A stretch of DNA of 42,082 bases from contig DAOWCY010000042.1 of the NCBI GenBank assembly GCA_030639305.1, positions 1 to 42,082 on the forward strand. The letters are read 5' to 3'. The position numbers were made by a program, and so were the translations under genes. This stretch comes from JAGLQA01 sp023135565 (GTDB taxonomy: Bacteria > Acidobacteriota > Aminicenantia > UBA2199). A model generated the notes under the pieces. That model was not told the origin of the DNA. It saw only the letters and a list, made by a program, of their open reading frames with translations, and ran no database searches. Shown here piece after piece: positions 1-7,428 of the stretch; the first letter of the stretch is position 1, and every line of letters begins with the position of its first letter.

Positions 1-194
1 ACAAAAATTTTGATCAAACTTTTTTAAAAGTTTTGCCTCCCCGGCAGGGGCCGCCGGAGGCAAGCCCCACCACGTGGGGAGGGGATTAGCGGCTCCGCCG
101 CAGGCAGCGTGTGAGCGTTTTTGATTCTCAACTATTAGAAGTTTTGTTCAAACTTTTTCAAAAGTTTGGCCCCCGGCAGGGCCGCCGGAGGCAA
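1..194 (+). repeat. Two adjacent copies of a dispersed hairpin repeat
   Basis: Copy one covers 1-63 and copy two about 84-194. Each has a GTTTTG box, a self-complementary stretch (AAACTTTTTCAAAAGTTT in the second copy) and a GC-rich hairpin ending in GCCGCCGGAGGCAA. The second copy also has an upstream arm, AGCGTGTGAGCGTTTTTGAT, that recurs at about 31410 and, inverted, at about 20310. No coding potential is seen. Similar copies occur about every 4 kb in the window, in both orientations. Confidence 0.85.
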
Positions 195-195
195 G

Positions 196-245
196 AAAAA
201 AAGGACAGGCCGGAACCCCAAAAGTTTTCCAGCCTGTCCTTTTTT
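196..245. terminator. Bidirectional terminator-like hairpin
   Basis: A long inverted repeat: A-run + GGACAGGCCGGAA, a short loop, then TTCCAGCCTGTCC + T-run. The A/T tracts outside the GC stem would act as a rho-independent terminator in either direction. It separates the repeat cluster from the toxin-antitoxin promoter. Part of the same sequence (AAAAAAGGACAGGCCGG) recurs alone at 1041-1057. Confidence 0.6.
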
Positions 246-290
246 CTAACCGGGGTTTATACGTATATGCGCAGATGCCCGGTTTTTTAG

Positions 291-319
291 TTGACATAGA
301 ATGAGAATAGTACTATAGT
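291..319 (+). promoter_or_regulatory. Sigma-70-type promoter of the DUF433/DUF5615 pair
   Basis: TTGACA (291-296), a 17-base spacer and TATAGT (314-319). Transcription would start near 326, ten bases before the ATG at 336, which argues against the upstream GTG at 324 as the start codon. Confidence 0.7.
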
Positions 320-335
320 ATGAGTGGAGCTAAAA

Positions 336-581
336 ATGAATGAAGCAGATTGGTTGAAACGAATCACAGTTGATCCTGTTATTTTTAAAGGAAAGCCCAT
401 TATAAGAGGGCGCCGAATAGCGGTAGAGCATATACTTGGAATGATAGCCGAAGGTTCCACTATTGAAGAATTATTGGAAGGCTATCCCTTCCTTGAAAGA
501 GAAGATGTCCAGGCGTGTTTGAAATATGCCCATCGTATCGTTGCCCACGAGAGAATCGAACCGGGGATTATGATTGGGTAG
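336..581 (+). CDS. DUF433 family antitoxin
   Basis: An 81-residue protein that looks like the DUF433 family. These small winged-helix-like proteins are usually paired with DUF5615 PIN-like proteins and proposed as antitoxins that bind DNA and neutralise the partner. Seen: the family-typical run FKGKPIIRGRRIAVEHIL, then EGSTIEELLEGYPFLEREDV, which matches a helix-turn-helix that reads out DNA. The ATG at 336 is preferred because GGAG at 326-329 is well spaced and the promoter ends at 319; the GTG at 324 would overlap the transcription start. The partner gene follows 21 bases later on the same strand. Autoregulation by the pair is likely by analogy and was not shown here. Confidence 0.82.
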   Translation: MNEADWLKRITVDPVIFKGKPIIRGRRIAVEHILGMIAEGSTIEELLEGYPFLEREDVQACLKYAHRIVAHERIEPGIMIG

Positions 582-602
582 GAGTAGGCAGGTAGACTGT
601 CA

Positions 603-956
603 ATGAAATTCTTGCTGGATAGTTGTATTTCTTTTTTTGCGGTTAAAGCGCTTAGAGAGCGACATTTTGTTGTTAAATGGATCCCGGAAGCGGGAAAAGA
701 TCCCGGGGATGAAGAGATCATTAAAAGAGCTTTTAGAGAGGATATGGTTTTGGTAACTGCAGATAAGGATTTTGGAGAATTGGTTTTTTTATGGGAGATG
801 GAGCCGCCTACAATAATTAGATTGGTAGATATTCCTGCTCGAGATCAGGGGAAAATTCTGCTTCGACTTATTGAAGTTTATAAAACTGAGATTGAAAAGA
901 AGGTTATTTTAACAGTTGAAAAGTATCGAGTTAGAATTCGCTATCTTTATGAGTAG
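603..956 (+). CDS. DUF5615 PIN-like toxin
   Basis: A 117-residue protein resembling DUF5615, a PIN-like ribonuclease domain. Seen: an acidic residue in the first strand (MKFLLDSC, D6), acidic residues around 33-38, and the conserved VTADKDFGEL block (D54, D56) that would complete a metal-binding pocket. Length is normal for the family. It lies directly downstream of the DUF433 gene, the usual antitoxin-toxin order. RNA cleavage is inferred from the fold family; the target is unknown. The gene appears intact. Confidence 0.8.
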   Translation: MKFLLDSCISFFAVKALRERHFVVKWIPEAGKDPGDEEIIKRAFREDMVLVTADKDFGELVFLWEMEPPTIIRLVDIPARDQGKILLRLIEVYKTEIEKKVILTVEKYRVRIRYLYE

Positions 957-1217
957 TCTTCTATCGGTTGACATTAGAATTCGGAAGGCAGTTGATTAAA
1001 AACTTTCTTGTTTCCCGGGGCGGCAAATCGGGCCAGATGCAAAAAAGGACAGGCCGGTTGTGTACCTCTGTAAATATTTTTATCAATTTGCGGCGCACAA
1101 AGAGCAAAGACGCTGTGCGGGAAGTCGATGAGTGTCCCTGGTATTACAAAGCCCTGTGCTGTTATTGCAAGTTCCCACTACGTCCTTTTCTGCGTGAGCG
1201 GCCCTCTTGCCGGGAAG

Positions 1218-1955
1218 TTATTTGTTCTTTTTCGGTTCTGTCACCAAAATAAAGAATGTAAGTGATACCACCAACTTGTCCGGGCATTTACTAACCGCTT
1301 TGACCTCGTGGGTTTTTAAAGTTGCCTGATAATCTTTCTTAAGTGCACACTTAAGTTCACAAAAGTAATCCTTGATTTCTCGGATATTTCCCTTTGTTTT
1401 TTCTGGTAGTTCGTCGCGGTACTTCATGAATGGCTTTATATCATCAGGAATTTGTTCGATCCGCGAAACGATTTGTATAAAACCGAGAGGTATTCGACCT
1501 CTTACGTGTGACCACTTCTCGATATCGCTCTCAACTCGCCCAATAGCTTTTTTAGATTTTCCCTCCTGGTTAGGAACAGTTTTGCGGGCTTCATCCACTT
1601 TCCCGGTTACTAATTTTTTTTGAAATGAAAAGTTGGTCTTGAGTTCGATAAGTGCAAGTGCTTTCTTTTTCTCGTTTTCCTTACTTTTTTGAAATATAGC
1701 GATATCAGGCCGTTTTCTTTCTACACTTTTTTTTCCACTTTTTTCTGTCATGACTACAATATCGGGCGGTTCGTTTTCTACCCTTCTTTCTGACATAACC
1801 ACATTTTCAGGCATTCTTTTTTGAATTTTATACATGAGTCGATCCCGTACTGTTTGTTCGTAACCACCATTCATGGCAATGAAGGCCATCTCAGACGACG
1901 TCAACCAGGGGTTGATATCTGTCAATGATTGAAATATTACTTTGCTAATATCCAT
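1218..1955 (-). CDS. PD-(D/E)XK nuclease-like protein, last gene of the candidate system
   Basis: A protein of about 245 residues that I cannot assign to a named family. What can be seen is a plausible PD-(D/E)XK nuclease core: RPDIAIF (D84), then ALIELKTNF (E104, K106), with a possible helper Glu at E33 in GGYEQTVRD. The spacing of about 20 residues between the Asp and the E-x-K is usual for such cores. The start at 1955 is chosen because GGAGG lies just upstream; a longer frame reaches 2006 but has no better signal. It begins 31 bases after the preceding gene ends and is the last of four co-oriented genes, so it is probably the operon's effector nuclease or a nucleic-acid-binding subunit (inference). 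Confidence 0.62.
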   Translation of the reverse strand: MDISKVIFQSLTDINPWLTSSEMAFIAMNGGYEQTVRDRLMYKIQKRMPENVVMSERRVENEPPDIVVMTEKSGKKSVERKRPDIAIFQKSKENEKKKALALIELKTNFSFQKKLVTGKVDEARKTVPNQEGKSKKAIGRVESDIEKWSHVRGRIPLGFIQIVSRIEQIPDDIKPFMKYRDELPEKTKGNIREIKDYFCELKCALKKDYQATLKTHEVKAVSKCPDKLVVSLTFFILVTEPKKNK

Positions 1956-1986
1956 AATTCCTCCGCATTTTTGTTTTCGCCAAATA

Positions 1987-3039
1987 CTATTCGATATTAA
2001 AAGCATCTAAGGCTAAACCGTAAATATTCCTGAATCCTACTGTGTAGTTTTGAGGAGAAGAGAATTTTTTAGGGGTCGGGTATATAACCTGTACATCATT
2101 CATAAAAGTTCTGAAAATGCCGACAGCTACAGTCTGCATTTTACTCCCGGTAGGTGCTATAATAATACGCTCTTTATCACTTTTGCTTTTGTAAATTTCC
2201 AGCAGCATATCTAAAGTTTTTTGATAATTAAGAGTGCTGGCTTTTTTGTCTTCCCGGTTTAATATTTTCTCAGTATGATTTAAAACTTTGATTTTTCCCG
2301 GTCGCCATTTGTCTTTAGGCAGTGGCGGTATCCCATGAATTAAGCTAAAATAGGCAGGATATGTTTCCCCCCTTAGAGAAGCCAATTGGTCAGTATTGAA
2401 AGAGGGAAATGCAATAAGTCTGATCGGTTGCCCCTGCATTGCAATAGAGGATAGTTCAGGCACTACAGTAACATCATATACACCGGAAGAAAGAAACATA
2501 GTTCGATAAATTGTGTCTTCTTTATTTTTCTCAATTTTCGATTTTACTTCTTCTTCATCCGGCGGGTAACCATATGCTTCCGAATAAAGAATATTTAAAT
2601 TTGAAAATTTTCGCTTAGTTCTGCCGATTGCCACTATAGCCTGGACAATAAAAAGCCTGGACATTGCGGAAATATCGAGAAATATCCGTCCTTCGATATT
2701 GTATTTATGTATTAAATCGACCAGGGTACCTCCAGCGCCTTCCGGGTTATAGCGATTATAAGTCAATTTGATTATTTCCGCACCTATATCCTGACATATT
2801 TCGCATATTTCTTTGTTTTTATTTTTTTCAAGAGAAGGTTCATATTCGATAACTATAATTTTGAAATCCCTGCTCATAACAGAAGCAGCCTGCTCTAAAA
2901 CACCTAACGCCCTATCCTCAAAACCGGCGGCAAGGATAAGGAGGTCATTTTTATTTATAAATAATTTATCGAGAACTTCTAATGTCGGTTTTTGAAGTGA
3001 ACTCAATTTATCATCAATGCGCTCAATCCTTTTTGCCAT
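1987..3039 (-). CDS. Two-lobed Rossmann-like protein of unknown function
   Basis: 350 residues; family not recognised. The sequence looks like two related alpha/beta lobes. Lobe one has LLILAAGFEDRALGVLEQ near residues 33-50, KIIVIEYEP, then RIFLDISAMSRLFIVQAI. Lobe two has PIRLIAFPSF, then RIIIAPTGSKMQTVAVGIF near residue 300. The D-I-S-A-M-S and P-T-G-S-K-M turns after hydrophobic strands recall ligand-binding loops of Rossmann or CARF-like sensor domains. This is resemblance by eye only. Its first codons overlap the end of the kinase-ATPase gene by 17 bases, which indicates translational coupling. A role as sensor or adaptor for the downstream nuclease is inference. Confidence 0.6.
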   Translation of the reverse strand: MAKRIERIDDKLSSLQKPTLEVLDKLFINKNDLLILAAGFEDRALGVLEQAASVMSRDFKIIVIEYEPSLEKNKNKEICEICQDIGAEIIKLTYNRYNPEGAGGTLVDLIHKYNIEGRIFLDISAMSRLFIVQAIVAIGRTKRKFSNLNILYSEAYGYPPDEEEVKSKIEKNKEDTIYRTMFLSSGVYDVTVVPELSSIAMQGQPIRLIAFPSFNTDQLASLRGETYPAYFSLIHGIPPLPKDKWRPGKIKVLNHTEKILNREDKKASTLNYQKTLDMLLEIYKSKSDKERIIIAPTGSKMQTVAVGIFRTFMNDVQVIYPTPKKFSSPQNYTVGFRNIYGLALDAFNIE

Positions 3040-5503
3040 TTTTACCTACCTTGAATAAAGGGGAATTCTGAATGTTTTCTTTTTCCTCTTTTTCCTCTTT
3101 TTTCAAACATTTTCTCTTTTCGAAGTCTCCTGGGTTTAAAAGAAGGCATTCTATGTCTTTCGGATCGAGACGGAGCGAATCACGAGTATTGAAAGTAAGG
3201 TTAAAATGGGGTAATAGTGATCGCCTTAAATAGAGTCGGGGAACTACTTTCCCCCGGATACTTTTTCCCCTGGGGTCTTCGATAAAGAGAGAATACCTGA
3301 GAAGTTCGGTGTAAATTTTCTCAGCATCATCGCTTAAATTTAATGCTTCATTCGGTTCTATCCTTGAGGCTTGATGAGGTGCTTCTTTGTCCTCATTCTT
3401 GGAATCTTTATGTTTTAAATACGAATGTGCGACATTTCCGAAAATATTTACAACCTCAACCAATTTATCACCACCTTCAATCCTACGGAGATTTTCCAGG
3501 AAAAGTCCCGCCTCTTCTCTTATGGCCCGTCTTTGCAAGCCGCTGTTGATTTTAGGCGATTCTTTGTTTTTTGCCAATTCATCAATTCCTCCCGCTCTCG
3601 ACACCATTTTTCCAACCAACTCTATAATATAATAAATATCCCCGCTGCATAATCGGCATAGTACTTGTTTTCCCCACATCTCTGGTTTTTTCCCTTCTCG
3701 AATTATTAGAGCAATTTTATTACTACTTGGCAGTTCGTAATTTCCTACTATTTCATCTATTGTTTTTATGGGGTAATCTTCCATGGAATTAAAACGTTTG
3801 GCGAAAATATCCTCTATGAATTTGAGTTTTTCCGTAGTCTTAGCGCTTAGATATACCAGGGCCAGGTTATAAAGTTTAAATTCCCTTCCTTCTACATAAG
3901 CTTTGCCATCGATGTCTGACCGGCAGTAGGAAACAGGACTTTCTGTGGAAATCTTAAAAAAACAGGCAGCAGTCCGCTGCATTAATAAACGGTTTAGGTT
4001 TTCCTGGAGCTTATCTGTTATCTTAGGTTTAGAGTAGTCATCGATAAAAAAATAAAAGGGTCTTTTGCCCAAAAAGGCCAAATTTTTTATTAAAATTTCG
4101 CAAATTCCCGGTAAGATTTCCGGGCCGAAATAATTCCCGATTTTATGCTTCGGATCATGAATAATACGTTGTTTATCCCGGGCTCGTAATCTTTCTTCCT
4201 GGAGACGGGAAATAATTGTCTTAAAGCTGTCGGCACCGGGGGCTCCGGGTTTTTCTATCTTAATTAATTCCCAGATCAATCCGGCTATTTTGCTTTCCCT
4301 TCTTGAAAATTCATCTTTGAAATGGCGTTTTGCCCAATTCTCGATCGTATCCAGCACCTCGCAGGTGAGGGTGGCTGTCAGGTAATGCATAGGAATATCG
4401 TATGCCTCCTGCCGTTCCGGGAGTCGATACCTGGGAAAGGCTGAGTAAAGGTCATCGCAGCGGTAATATATACCGATGTAATCGGTGCTGCCGGGGTTGT
4501 CGCTCCCTACACGATACCGGTGTTTCAGACTCAGACTTTTAAAAACCGTACTTTTACCGCATCCCCTGGTCCCGGTTAATATAAGATTACTGCGGCTCTC
4601 AATTTCAGTTAATCCTAAGAATTTGTCCGAATACAGGGCTTTTAGCAAGCTGTAGGATTCACCGATTTGTTCACAGCTAAGGTAATCGAAAGGGGTCAAC
4701 AGTTTTGTCTCAGCCGTTTGCTGCTGACTTTTATTAAACTCGTCGTCTATTTGATCTAAGCGGTTAAAAAGTGCGTTGGGATCCATGGCTAAAGGGTTAC
4801 GGGTCGTATCCTTCTCACCGAGATGTACACCCAAAAATTCATCGTTAAAAATATTAAAAAAGAACCTCTCCCTGGGATAGAGTTCCTGATAATTCATTTC
4901 GTTTAGCATAAGGCGAAGCATATGAGCTAACTGCTCGTAATCATCCTTTAGGCGTTTATCACTGGATGCGCCGGCAACACCAAAATCAGTCACCCGGAAA
5001 ACATAGGGGTCACCACCCAATTGATCGGTACGGTCTTCTACAAGAATATTTCTTTCATGTAGGTCTCCATGGCTGATCCGATTCTTTTTCATATCATGGA
5101 AAATCGAGAACATAGTGTTTAAAAATCGTTCAATGAAGTTAATATCTATATTCTTCTGTTTACCGGTGATATGTTTTTCTAAGTTTTTCCCCGGTACATA
5201 TTCGGAACAAAGGACAACACAGTCTATTTTATTATTCAACTCCTCCCATTCTAAAACATGCAAGAATTTTACTACTGCTGGATGACGCAGCGCGTTAGGT
5301 TTCTCGTACTCCTCTCTCCAGGAGGGCGATTTGTTCTCACTGGGAATAATCTTGCAGGCGAGAATGTTGTTTGCTACATCGGAATGTGCTTTGAATACAT
5401 GACCATCGTTCCCGGAACCGATAAGTTCGATAATTTTATAGTCGTTCAAACCAGGAACCTTTTTGCCTATGAAAAAGTCTTTATCCGGTAGGTTTCTTCG
5501 CAT
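3023..5503 (-). CDS. Ser/Thr protein kinase fused to a P-loop ATPase
   Basis: 826 residues. The N-terminal kinase domain (about 20-200) has a glycine loop GSGNDG (29-34), the ATP lysine in ACKII (K51), catalytic loop HGDLHERN (145-152) and DFG (173-175). All key residues are present, so it should be active. A second module carries a Walker A motif GTRGCGKS (311-318) and Walker B FFIDDY (485-490), followed by about 330 residues with no recognised domain. Kinase-ATPase fusions of this kind fit signalling NTPases in conflict systems, and PglW/BREX kinases are a loose comparison. The start lies one base after the methyltransferase stop codon, so the two are certainly co-transcribed. The substrate is unknown. 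Confidence 0.8.
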   Translation of the reverse strand: MRRNLPDKDFFIGKKVPGLNDYKIIELIGSGNDGHVFKAHSDVANNILACKIIPSENKSPSWREEYEKPNALRHPAVVKFLHVLEWEELNNKIDCVVLCSEYVPGKNLEKHITGKQKNIDINFIERFLNTMFSIFHDMKKNRISHGDLHERNILVEDRTDQLGGDPYVFRVTDFGVAGASSDKRLKDDYEQLAHMLRLMLNEMNYQELYPRERFFFNIFNDEFLGVHLGEKDTTRNPLAMDPNALFNRLDQIDDEFNKSQQQTAETKLLTPFDYLSCEQIGESYSLLKALYSDKFLGLTEIESRSNLILTGTRGCGKSTVFKSLSLKHRYRVGSDNPGSTDYIGIYYRCDDLYSAFPRYRLPERQEAYDIPMHYLTATLTCEVLDTIENWAKRHFKDEFSRRESKIAGLIWELIKIEKPGAPGADSFKTIISRLQEERLRARDKQRIIHDPKHKIGNYFGPEILPGICEILIKNLAFLGKRPFYFFIDDYSKPKITDKLQENLNRLLMQRTAACFFKISTESPVSYCRSDIDGKAYVEGREFKLYNLALVYLSAKTTEKLKFIEDIFAKRFNSMEDYPIKTIDEIVGNYELPSSNKIALIIREGKKPEMWGKQVLCRLCSGDIYYIIELVGKMVSRAGGIDELAKNKESPKINSGLQRRAIREEAGLFLENLRRIEGGDKLVEVVNIFGNVAHSYLKHKDSKNEDKEAPHQASRIEPNEALNLSDDAEKIYTELLRYSLFIEDPRGKSIRGKVVPRLYLRRSLLPHFNLTFNTRDSLRLDPKDIECLLLNPGDFEKRKCLKKEEKEEKENIQNSPLFKVGKNGKKD

Positions 5504-5504
5504 C

Positions 5505-6716
5505 CTAATGTCTCTGGAATACCAATATGTGTTCCGCTTTAGTGGCTTTACAATTTCTTCTCGATCTGCGAATATCAGGTATGTAATCTTTGATTATGGA
5601 ATACAGTAGTAAACGGGGGGCTTTCTTTTCCATGATTTGGCAAATATTTTCCGACAGGGAGGACAGTCTACTACCGCTGAGTCGTTCTCCAACTACTAAA
5701 ATACAGTAACCTCCCTTTTTTAAACGAAAATTTATTTTCTGAGCCATACATGCGATTGCTCGCTGGAATGCTTCTTTTTCCTTTGTGACAGGATTGTCGA
5801 TTTCTCTATTACTGTTGGGATCGATAAACCATAAGCGGAGACGGTTATCACGACCATAATCAAGGGTGTTCATGTAAGGAGGACTGGTAATAAGACAATC
5901 AAAAGTTACGGGAAATGACAGTTTTTCGATTTTACTTTGTCGGAACGTCCATTCCATATTTGAATGAGCATCTATTTTGCGTTTATAAGCTCTTTTAATT
6001 TTAGCAATAAGTCGAGGGCGTAGTTCCCGGTAAACGTATAATTCGGGATACTCTTGAGGTGGATATTTCCGGTCTCTCAGGTAAGGTACCAGATGACTGG
6101 CTGGGAAAGAGAGAAAACCAGGTCTTTCATGATGCAGGATACCCAGGAAACAGGCCATTAAGAATTCATTTCCTTTTTTTCTCGCTTCCAGGGCAAATTT
6201 AATGGCTTCTTTTAAGGTTAGAGGATGGAAAAATTTTTGCACCCACCCGGGAACCTTATTTAGATCTGGATCAGGTTGGTTCTCAGCCTTTGATAAAATT
6301 ATTTCTGCGGAATTTAGTGCCTCTTCTAAAGATTGGGGAGCAGAGAGTTTGGCTCTATTCAATATCCTGGCATATGGACTGATGTCAGCCGCAAATACCC
6401 GTCTACCTAACAAGGCTGCTTCTAAAGGAACTGTTCCTGAACCTGAAAATGGGTCAACGACCAGGTCACCTCTTTTTGAATATGTCTGAATTAGATCATG
6501 GGAGATAGAGCTTTTTAGTTTCCCAATGTAGGGAGATAATTGATGCAGTGTACACTCTGAATGGACGCAAGACTGCTGCCAGTGATTTGGAGGCAGTTTA
6601 GGACAAGTAGAAAGTTGTTCAAAGGAAATTGTTTCCGGTATCGGAAAAACGAAGTTTTTATGTGGAATTTCGGTTGGCTCATCTAACAAAAAAATGTTTT
6701 TTGATAATATCTGCAT
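5505..6716 (-). CDS. Site-specific DNA methyltransferase (N4-cytosine/N6-adenine type)
   Basis: 403 residues. The SAM-binding motif I, DPFSGSGT (88-95), precedes the catalytic motif IV, TSPPY (277-281), with about 180 residues between. TSPPY favours N4-cytosine methylation but does not exclude N6-adenine. The region between the motifs probably holds target recognition. This is the first gene of the operon. Its start, 73 bases downstream of the -10 box at 6796, has only a weak ribosome site. No cognate type II endonuclease is seen next to it; the only nuclease-like gene is three genes downstream. It probably marks self DNA for the linked kinase/nuclease proteins (inference). Confidence 0.85.
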   Translation of the reverse strand: MQILSKNIFLLDEPTEIPHKNFVFPIPETISFEQLSTCPKLPPNHWQQSCVHSECTLHQLSPYIGKLKSSISHDLIQTYSKRGDLVVDPFSGSGTVPLEAALLGRRVFAADISPYARILNRAKLSAPQSLEEALNSAEIILSKAENQPDPDLNKVPGWVQKFFHPLTLKEAIKFALEARKKGNEFLMACFLGILHHERPGFLSFPASHLVPYLRDRKYPPQEYPELYVYRELRPRLIAKIKRAYKRKIDAHSNMEWTFRQSKIEKLSFPVTFDCLITSPPYMNTLDYGRDNRLRLWFIDPNSNREIDNPVTKEKEAFQRAIACMAQKINFRLKKGGYCILVVGERLSGSRLSSLSENICQIMEKKAPRLLLYSIIKDYIPDIRRSRRNCKATKAEHILVFQRH

Positions 6717-6795
6717 TGATAAATACTCGGTTTTTTAATTGATTTTTCAAGCGAAGGAAACATTTCACATGAAAAATCCTTTAACCTCAGGGCTT

Positions 6796-6824
6796 ATTTT
6801 ATCTGAAAAATAAAGTGAATTCAA
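6796..6824 (-). promoter_or_regulatory. Promoter of the methyltransferase-kinase operon
   Basis: On the minus strand: TTGAAT (complement of 6819-6824), a 17-base spacer and TAAAAT (complement of 6796-6801). The predicted transcription start near 6789 leaves a leader of about 70 bases before the methyltransferase ATG at 6716. Confidence 0.55.
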
Positions 6825-6892
6825 TACCATATGCTAAAATATTTAACATTCTATACTATTGCGGAGATAGTCGATAATGATAGAGGTGTCTA

Positions 6893-7123
6893 TCAGAAGG
6901 CTTCCGGCTTCCATTTGTTTATTTCTTTCCCTGCATCCTCGATGGCTTCGATATCTTCATCACTCCAACAGGAAACTTCCAATAATTTTTTCTTATCTTT
7001 TTTTTTTACCGGTTTTTTTCTCCGGCTTACCAGGAAGTCGATAAAATCAGCCACTTCCCTTTTGGCATATCCAGGAAGCGTCTCGTACTTTTGAATTATT
7101 GTTTCAGAACTTACGGAATCCAT
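6893..7123 (-). CDS. Small DUF2281-like antitoxin-type protein
   Basis: 76 residues. The N-terminal pattern YETLPGYAKREVADFIDFLV matches the helix seen in DUF2281-type proteins, often found beside PIN or RelE toxins, followed by a basic linker (KKPVKKKDKKK) and an acidic tail. AGGAGG sits five bases before the ATG at 7123. No toxin gene lies on either side: downstream is the operon promoter region and upstream a repeat. It is either an orphan antitoxin or a small regulator. Assignment to the family is tentative. Confidence 0.55.
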   Translation of the reverse strand: MDSVSSETIIQKYETLPGYAKREVADFIDFLVSRRKKPVKKKDKKKLLEVSCWSDEDIEAIEDAGKEINKWKPEAF

Positions 7124-7321
7124 TTAGACCTCCTGATGTAATAATAATATTTTTTATTCTTTTTGTCAATCGAAATGTAAAAAATACCGCCCTTTCCCTT
7201 TCCACAGCGGCGCGCGGGGAGCGCCAAAAGCACTCCCCAACACAACTACTCTGCCTATTTATTTAAAGCCCTACAAAAACCGGGCAAATCAATTTTTTTG
7301 TTCGTGTCGTTATTGCCGGTT

Positions 7322-7420
7322 TTATAGGCTGGGGACGCCGTCCCCTCTATCTCTTGCCTTCGGCGACCAGGGGGCTTTTTTGAAAAACTGCCCCCTGGAC
7401 CCCCGAAAAACTTTTGCTTA
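7322..7420 (-). repeat. Dispersed hairpin repeats (TATAGGCTG module and type III copy)
   Basis: The 7124-7428 stretch has no gene. It holds the hairpin TTATAGGCT + GGGGAC-GCC-GTCCCC (7322-7345), followed by an inverted copy of the GGAGGCAA family (7354-7420). In this copy the central stem is CCAGGGGGC/GCCCCCTGG, unlike the AT-rich stem of the copies at 120-194, but it is still perfectly paired. Confidence 0.75.
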
Positions 7421-7428
7421 ACTTTTGT

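Noticed and set aside
968..1252. 94-codon plus-strand frame
   Set aside because: No ribosome site, no family pattern, overlaps the nuclease-like gene's end and contains a piece of the GGACAGGC hairpin; treated as non-coding.
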